DNA of 64,000 nt, from contig CAJNAR010000169.1 in the NCBI GenBank assembly GCA_905220665.1, positions 248,001-312,000 on the forward strand, written 5' to 3'. The notes beneath the pieces are model-generated. The model ran no database searches and was not told where the DNA came from. It saw only the letters and a program-made list of their open reading frames with translations. A program made the translations under genes and the position numbers. The first letter of the stretch is position 1. The number at the start of each line of letters is the position of its first letter. Below, piece by piece: positions 56,760 to 64,000 of the stretch. The DNA comes from Albugo candida. Taxonomy: Eukaryota > Oomycota > Peronosporomycetes > Albuginales > Albuginaceae.

Positions 56760-57253
56760 GAACTTCAGCCTACAGCGATTCAGGTTGAGGAGGCAATCGT
56801 GATGATCAAATGGTCGACGTGCAACACCGGGCATTATGGTAGTGGTAAACGGCACTCTTGTCGTATACAAATCCCAATTGACAAAACCATTGCGCTTAGC
56901 TCAGTTGAAGATAACTACATGGCCATGGCCATGGCCATGCTTGTGCAAGAAAGGATATGGGTGATGCAGCTATTGCAAATAATGGGTCATCCGTTCGACA
57001 GACCTATTCAACAGTTTGTAGATAACCATAGAGCAATCGCGATTGCAATAAAAAAACGATGGTTATCATAGCCGAGCAAATCATGTCGAGATCCCGTATC
57101 ATTCATTCGCTAGAAGATCAGAGCTGGACTTATCGAAGGACTACATCTCAACGAAACTACAACTTACCGACTTTTTGACAAAATCAATTTCGACAAAAAC
57201 ATTCGAGCACCTATTGAATTTAGTGGAATCTGTTGAAGTATGCTGCGGGGTAG
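56760..57253 (+). pseudogene. Copia C RNase H / C-terminal fragment
   Basis: AYSDSG then, in the next frame, KTIALSSVEDNYMAMAMAML (RNase H), FVDNHRAIAIA, and a C-terminal run TDFLTKSISTKTFEHLLNLV. A purine tract GCGGGGTAG leads into TGTTGG at 57254, the likely 3' LTR start. Everything 5' of RNase H is missing. Confidence 0.75.
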
Positions 57254-58135
57254 TGTTGGATGGCAGCAACCTAACGGATGTTCAGATAACATGCGAATAC
57301 TTTGTAATTGCTCAGCAAAATAGCGTTTGAGTGGAATACGGGCCAGAATTAACGTACTTCCGCATATAGTTCCCTCGCGTGGAAGTAGGAGAAGGGTCAA
57401 CAACTTATAGCACAAATATGCGCAATCAACTGATTCGTCCAACATATGCCCACTCCATACCATCACACGATAAATAGTAACAATTGGTTGTGTCATAGCT
57501 CTGCATCTTTATCTCGCAAAATGCAGCCCGTCAACCCGTCTCCTTTATAACATATGAGCCCAATACGACGAGAAATGTTGATATACTCTCTACCAACTAC
57601 CTCATCTTTATTCATTTCATCTCAAATACAAACATTCCAATGCCGTCCAAATTGATTCAATCTGCAATTGTGACCACCACTAATATCCGACACGCATTTA
57701 AAGTATTGGAAAATGCGATACACAACGGTCATCATTCAAATCGTCGCTGCTGATAATTCAAAATTATCAAGAATGTTTTACAAATAAACCTCGTAACAAA
57801 GTAGTACAATGTACATTCGACGTAAATCCACATCGTTTTCGTCGAAAGGGGGATTCACGTGTTGTGGATTTTAGCAGTGTGTTTCTACTCGTCGACAAAA
57901 GCCTAATCTGAATAAAATTCAGGTGACTATCTCCTTAACATTTGGAGTTGTAGTGGCAACCAAGGTCCTCAATTGAGAGCGAAAAACTGGGAAGGCTGCC
58001 ATGCTAATTGCACGATCGATATAGACTGTATATATGACAAGTCGCAAACATGGGATAATAAATACCGAATCAAGTCATCACTTTTTGGGTCACGCGTATT
58101 GAAGGAGATTCTATCGATATTTAAGGTCTGGTGAC
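57254..58135. other. Probable LTR remnant and unassigned sequence
   Basis: It begins TGTTGGATGGCAGCAACC after the copia C purine tract, so its left part is probably a 3' LTR. The LTR end and a second copy are not visible. No other gene is seen. Confidence 0.4.
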
Positions 58136-59150
58136 TTGTGTTTTTTGCTTTTCGCTTCAAAGTTTATTACGGTTGAAGGCGTCGATTGGTTTTATACGGC
58201 TATGATATCGCTTTCGATCAAGAATCTAGGACCAGTTTCAAAACATTTTGGTATTCGAGTGAAGGCGCTCGACACATGCGCGTACGTTCTGGACCAGGGG
58301 AGGCAATTGATGAGCTACTTCGGGATGATGGGCTAGTTTTGGCTCATTCTTTATGTACACCAATCAGCGGCGGCTGCTACAACGAAGCTGGATCGAGCAG
58401 CGTCCTTCTTAAGAAGATTGAAGAGCTCGGAAAAACAACAATCAAGTCGTTTCAGTCCCTTGTTGGTAGCCCACTGTGGGTCGCGCGATGTACTCGGCCT
58501 GATATCACGTTGCGGTGCACAAGGCAACACGTCAAACACATGAGCCGAAGGAACAAGATTCGAAACTGGCAAAGAGAATTGCCCGATACCTCGCTGGGAG
58601 CAAGACATGCGACTCGAGATGCGCACTGATGCAAAGAACAAAGGTGAAGTTACTCTGGAATTCTACAGCGATGCGGACATGGCTGCAGACAAGAGCGACA
58701 GGAAGTCTTTAACTGATGCTATGTTGATGCTTAATAGAATGCCCGTGAGTTGGGCTGCGAAGAAACAAGGAGGAATTTCGCTCTCGACAATGGAAGCTGA
58801 GTTTGTAGCAGCGTCAGAAACGGCTCGCGAGCTCCTTGGAGTCCCGGAGATGCTAATAATAGTTGGACTGGCGCCGATTCTACCCATGCGGATGCATGTA
58901 GATAATCAAGCGGCTATTCGTCAGATCGAATGGGAGGCTTCTTCCTTGAGGGATAAGCAATTGATGTGCGCCACAAGTTTACTAGGAACTTTGTTCATCG
59001 AGGCCTGCTTGAGCCACGCTGCGTCCAGGCCGAGCTCATGCTCGAGGACCTATTGACGAAAGCAGTAGACAAGCACAAGCTCGCCAAGCTGCGACCGCTA
59101 GTGGGTTTACACTAGCTAAGATGCTGATGATGCGATCGCGAGGAGGAGTG
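58136..59150 (+). pseudogene. Copia D RT end and RNase H fragment
   Basis: SIKNLGPVSKHFGIRV is the RT end; then TIKSFQSLVGSPLWVARCTR with PDIT, EFYSDADMAADKSDRKSLTD, WAAKKQGGISLSTMEAEFVA and MHVDNQAAIRQI of RNase H, and a tail LEDLLTKAVDKHKLAKLRPL. Frames shift at about 58,330 and 58,610. A GAGGAGGAG purine tract precedes TGTTGAAGAAGG at 59150, the likely 3' LTR start. The 5' part of the element is absent. Confidence 0.8.
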
Positions 59151-59503
59151 TTGAAGAAGGGTGTGTTGTTGTCAAGATACGCTATCGCACGATGCATGTT
59201 GGTAACGGCACAGTATTACTGACGCGCGGCCAGGCGATTTCTAAGGTGCGACTATACGATTAGTAATGCGCGGTACGGAAAACTATCAAGGTATAGTCGA
59301 AAAAATCAAGAGGCTTAGAGTAGCAAGAGAGTTTGCGAACTAGGGACCTAATTATATTTTGTTGAGCCCTGGTGCTGTTACGACAGAAACGACACAGGGA
59401 AGAGAACTAGAACACGGTCTTTAGTTTCCAATAGAAAAGTGGTATATTGATTTATTATTATTGTTCAGCTGAATACGAAACGCCTCGCTACAATACAAAA
59501 ATG
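59151..59503. other. Probable copia D 3' LTR and junction with copia E
   Basis: It starts TGTTGAAGAAGG after the polypurine tract of copia D. Its end and any partner LTR are not visible in the window. The minus-strand 3' LTR of copia E should lie here or be lost. Confidence 0.4.
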
Positions 59504-62500
59504 CTATGTAGTCCACGCATTTCCATGTGGCTTCGTCATCATTTCTTCAACATGTTTTACTTTCAACACTTCTCCATCGGAGACTTCATTCATTTTTGTC
59601 TCGCTGGCGTTATCATTCAGCCCAACCAAGACCTTGAGCTCCTCCAGTCTAGGTGCTGGAACCGTTTTCGTCATAAGATCCGCAGGCATCCTGCGATTTT
59701 CCAGGTAGGTGGGCATCTCAATAATCCATTCTTTGCGTGTGAGCTCACGAATTTGAATCTCACATCTACGTGCTTCGATTTGACAGTAGATCCATCTCCT
59801 CCAAGCTGCTTAAGCGCTTCCTGATTATCCACATATAGTATCATAGGTTCGTTGCACTCTACTCAAAATTCACCAAGCAACTCACGTAGTCCAAGCATTT
59901 ACACTACTACCACTACACGCAGCCGTAAGTTCTGCCCCATTTTCTACAATGAGATGCCACCTTTTCTTTTAGCCAGTAAAGTCACAGGCATTCCGTCCAC
60001 ATTAATCCACCCTCCAGTAATTGATTTTCTGTCCGCCTTGTTAGCAGCAAAATCAGCGTCGCTGTAACCTATGATGGTTACAAGTTGCTGAGCAATATTG
60101 TCCTGCCGCATTTGTAGACGTAGTGTCTTAGTTTCTTGCAGATATCTTGCAATTCTTCTGGGCCAGCTTCCAGTCACCTATTGTTGGTGAGTGTGTGCGC
60201 CTAGAGACTCGATGTACTGCATACGATATATCAGGTCTGCTATAGCGTGACAACCATAGTAAGCTGCCCACTAAAAATTGAAAATTCTTAATCGCTATTT
60301 TCCCGTCTTTGCAAATGTCCGGCAAATTTTCATCGGTCTCATCAACTTCATTTGCTTCCTCACCGATTGGTGTAGGAACACCGCGTGCATCTTCCAGTCC
60401 GTTGTCCTTCAACATTTTTCGGATGGTCACTTCTTGGTCTATATCGTACCCATTTTCTTACGTATAATTGATACGCATCCCTAAGAACTTTTGCACCTTT
60501 CCAAGATTTTTAACTGACAGATCTTGCAATTGATCGAAGAAGGTATTCACAAGTGACGATTTCGTCGCTGTTACCAGTAGATCGTCAACATAGACATCAA
60601 CCACAATAATATCTCTCTCCACGTGCTTTCGGTACACGCATATATCGGTTAGGCACTGTGAAAATCCCAAACTTTTCAACTTCTTATGGAGTCATTCGCT
60701 CCACAACCGCCCCGCTTGTTTTAACCCAAACAAGGCCTTCTTTAGTGCCAATGCGAGCTCACTCACACGATTTGTCTCTAACTGAGCAATAACATCTTTT
60801 CCAATATCCATTTCCTTTGGAATACGCAAGTAAATGCTCAAATCCGATTCTTTCTCGGCCTTAACGTATGCATTTGGAATGTCGCCAGGTTTGGCTGGCA
60901 CACGCCACTTCGAGAGAGTGCCAATATTAGCTTGACGCTTGACATGTCCATGACCGCCGCAAAAGTAATGTTTTAATCTCGACCAAACACTTGCTCATTT
61001 CCACAGGCCACCAACCGGGCCTTAAATCGCTCGAAATTACCGTTCGCGTCTCTTTTTTTGTAAGCCCACTTTGTATGCAGGCTTTTTGCACCGTCCGGTA
61101 AACGAACTACATTCCAGACACCGTTTTGTTCTAGTGCACTAAGCTCTTCCCGCATCGCCACCTTCCACTGTTACTTTTGAGTACTACGCATCGCTTGACC
61201 AAAGTTTTGTGGATGTGTATCCCGCATGAGGTTAACACTACCTGCTCCAATATCTCCACTTAATATCTTCGTACTCCGCACATTTTCTTTAGTTGAATTT
61301 GAGCGCGTTACCGGTTTCTCTCTTGTCCAGATCGCTTTATTTTTTTTGTCTCGCAGTAAATTCTGATTTATTTGCTTGTCCTGCTGTTTGTTGCCAAGAG
61401 TCTCGATGTTTTTCACGTGTTGCGTAGTGGTCACTACGCATTCATTCGGCAAATAAACGCGTTATCCTTTAGTCGTATCTCCAATTCCAATGATTACACC
61501 ACGCTGGCACCGTTGCGCAAAAGGTTTCTTCCGTGGGTCACTAAAAACCGTGCACGGGGATCCAAAAGTAACAATCTCGCCGAGTGTAGGTGTGGCATTC
61601 CTCAGAAATTGTAATGGTGAAACTCTGCCAGTTTTCACATTTGTGGGTGGGCGGTTTATAATGTATGCCGCGTATTGAATTGCGTCTTCCCAAAATTGGA
61701 ATGGCAATCCACACGCAAAAATTTTGCACCTGGCCATTATAATAACGGTTCGATGCATTCTTTCAGACTTTCCGTTGCTTGCCTGATTCCTCGCCTTGCT
61801 GCGTTGCCTGGCCACACTGCAGAACAAATCAACGTTCTCATATTCTCCACCCGAATCGGTTCGTAAAACATGAATTTTACAATCGAATCGTTTCTCAAAA
61901 TAAACCAAAAAAATCAAAAAAAAATTCGCTGCGGCATCTTTTGTCTTGGCTAAGAAAACCTGGACGCAATTACTTTTGTAATCCACAAAAATTACCATGT
62001 ACAGGTTTCCAAGTCGATCTCTCGGTGTAAGTGGGCCCTTTAAGTCAGAGCAACGACTCCATCAATGCTTTCAATTGGAGAGCGCTCACTGAATCAACTT
62101 TGGCCTGTCGATTTCTGCTCTGCTTTCCTTGAGCACAGGTCAAACAGTTTTCACGACTGTGATCCGTAAGCATGATTCCAGACGCAGAGTCCTTGGTTAA
62201 TCGTTCGATAGCATCGTAATTAAGGTGTCCCAATCTTCTGTGAAACTCCATTAGTGATCCCTTTTGAACTGCACTCGAAAAATTATTTGGATATTCGAAA
62301 TTTCCATCAACGGTCGCCAAAATGACGTCACGAACTTGAGAAACTTTTCGGTGAATTTTGGCCTTCACAACGAGTACATTTTTCATCAGGTCGACATCAA
62401 AAGCAACATTTTTGCCATCAGTGCTTGCGAGGACACATTTTCCGGAATGTTTCATTCACGAGTACCCTTTCTCGTCTAAAATTCCATACATGATAAAATT

Positions 62501-64000
62501 TTGCGTTGAGCCTTTGGCGTAATCAACGTTCGTGAGCTTCACAATCTTCTGTTCTCCCAACGCCATCACAGCCAGCATCACAGATCCTTTTTTGCTGATT
62601 TGTAAAGGCTTTCCATCTGACTGAACGCAAGTGCCGTCAGCATCTTCCAAGTCGTCTAGCCATGTTTTATCTCCAATCAGGTGTAGGCGACTAGAACCAC
62701 TGTCTAAAATCCAGATTTGCTCATCACAGCTCGTACGTCCGGAATAGCCAGAGTGAGGTCCGCTTCATCCTTTTCTCGTTGATACGCTTTTGGACATTTA
62801 GCTTTCAAGTGACCCATTTCTCCGCAGATATGACATCGTCTCGTATCTTGAAACCGACGGTCTTGAATTGCGCTAACAACTTCCCTTCCCGTTCGTTTAT
62901 TAACTACGCCTGACTCCCACGCTTGAGCAAAGTGTGTCAGCTCTTCCGCTTGCTGAATGTAGTCTGTTCTGCGATCATCCACCTTCGCCATTAACACGAT
63001 TCTCATCTCTTGAGAAGCATATTGAACGATATTGTTCAAAACGAGGTAGTCCGACCCCCCACCCGATGCCTCACTCACTGCGTTCGAGTACATTAGGTGG
63101 TCTATCCATGAACTTCTCACATCTTTAGGACGAGTAAACAAGTCCATTGCTTGAGCCGGCGTAATGGTGCTTTTAAAAGCTTTTAACATCTTTTCCATGG
63201 TATATTGGAGTGTCGGTACTTGGCTCCACCAGGCTTCAATCTATGTTGAAATATCTTTCGGCTTTACCTTCAAGGTGATGGCCAAATATACCAACCTTGA
63301 CATCTTCAGGCCACGAGAACCCACACGTATATTGAGCCATAACGATTTGCCTCTCAAATCTTTTCCCCCACTTTATAAAACCAAATCCCAGACCTGGATA
63401 CAATTCCTTTCCGTCGAATGGTTTAATATTCAACTCTTTTTGTCGCGCATCAAGATATCCGAACGCAGCTGCACCACGGTTGCCTTGGTTCCCCTTGATG
63501 TCGCGGGACTCCACTAACTCCATCGACATTGAATCTTTGGCGATCGTAGTCGCGTACACCATATTCAGGCTGATGCTCGTTAACAAACTGTGGATGTACA
63601 TATCGATGTTCCTTTCGGGAATGTCTGTTAGTGAATCAAGGTGCATCCGCGGACCGCGACCCAGTGCCGATTCAACAAATTCGGATTCCTGTCCGGGCTC
63701 ATGGATTGTTCTTCTGATATTCTCCTTTCCCTCTCATCCATTATCACATCCCTTCGGAGCTCAGACTGCGATTCTTCTAGACGATCCAAACGACCAACCA
63801 GCCCACGCATGAGCTGCAACAATTCGTCTTTGTCTTGTTTATCACCCCTATTCCTCTCCTGAAGTGTTTGGTTTGTACGCCAACATCCACCGCCGTGCTT
63901 TTTTCTTCTAGTACGTCTACTACCCTGGCTCTCTCGTGGCCAGGAGTAGTCACTGGTGACGAGGCATTATTCTCGTCAACCTCATAGCCATGAACAAAGT
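59504..64000 (-). mobile_element. Copia E retrotransposon, 3' part of a minus-strand copy
   Basis: In minus order: gag (63822 to 62704) with CCHC CHICGEMGHLKAKCP, protease region (62650-62456), GAG-pre-integrase FHRRLGHLNYDAIERLTKDS with C-x-x-C (62455-62045), integrase RTDSGGEYENVD and SNGKSERMHRTVIIMAR (61998-61462), RT GDIPNAYVKAEKESDLSIYL and VVDVYVDDLLVTATKSS (61161-60458), RNase H IIGYSDADFAANKADRKSIT (60430-59944), and ADLMTKTVPAPRLEELKVLV (59716-59504). Each domain is in its own frame with stops between them. The 5' LTR, if any, is beyond 64000. Its gag is related to that of copia A. Confidence 0.85.

Noticed and set aside
1..64000. CRISPR arrays and bacterial operons
   Set aside because: No regularly spaced short repeats; introns and retroelement content show a eukaryotic nucleus.

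Overview
The window reads as nuclear DNA of an oomycete (stramenopile). A white-rust type (Albugo) is my best guess. The evidence is short GT-AG introns (about 43-113 bp, with one of 467 bp), very tight gene spacing, and a degraded Crinkler (CRN) effector whose N-terminal domain carries an LYLTK-type motif in place of the Phytophthora LFLAK. The genus is inference; the oomycete assignment is firmer.

Positions 1-30,000 are gene-dense and housekeeping-like. In order they hold: a WW/double B-box protein tail (+), PRMT3 (-), a Rab8-type GTPase (-, five introns resolved), a Kv-type K+ channel with a C-terminal zinc ribbon (-), a CLC Cl-/H+ antiporter with CBS domains (-), a DUF445 membrane protein (+), two GH5 exo-glucanase-like paralogues (-) separated by 2.7 kb without genes, a large coiled-coil protein (+), RidA (+), a SMIM4/UQCC5-like mitochondrial peptide (+), a HAD-like protein (-), a PX-domain protein (+), a RING-finger protein (-), POLD2 (+) and a CLN3/battenin-like transporter (-). 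Several neighbours are only 40-150 bp apart.

From about 30,950 to the end the window is almost wholly mobile DNA. A copia element (30,954-35,359) has both LTRs but an internal deletion removing most of RT/RNase H. Next is a three-level nest: a decayed gypsy-type element (35,419-44,490) was split by a chromodomain gypsy element (36,784-42,558; TSD cttat), whose integrase was split by a tRNA-derived SINE (37,674-37,914; 17-bp TSD). Then come two unrelated Mutator-like transposase relics, a cluster of TIR/foldback elements (47,168-53,521) interrupted by a second copia element (48,935-53,209), a broken CRN effector with a kinase-like C-terminus (53,555-55,255), a TIR element just upstream of it (55,352-56,213), two copia 3' ends (56,760-57,253 and 58,136-59,150), and the 3' part of a fifth, minus-strand copia element that runs off the right edge.

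No metabolic operon or CRISPR is present, and no functional tRNA or rRNA gene was seen. The strongest observations are the nested insertions with exact target duplications, an initiator-tRNA-fragment primer site shared by two copia families, a GH5 paralogue with its acid/base Glu replaced by Ala, a long foldback structure, and a CRN pseudogene boxed in by TIR elements.
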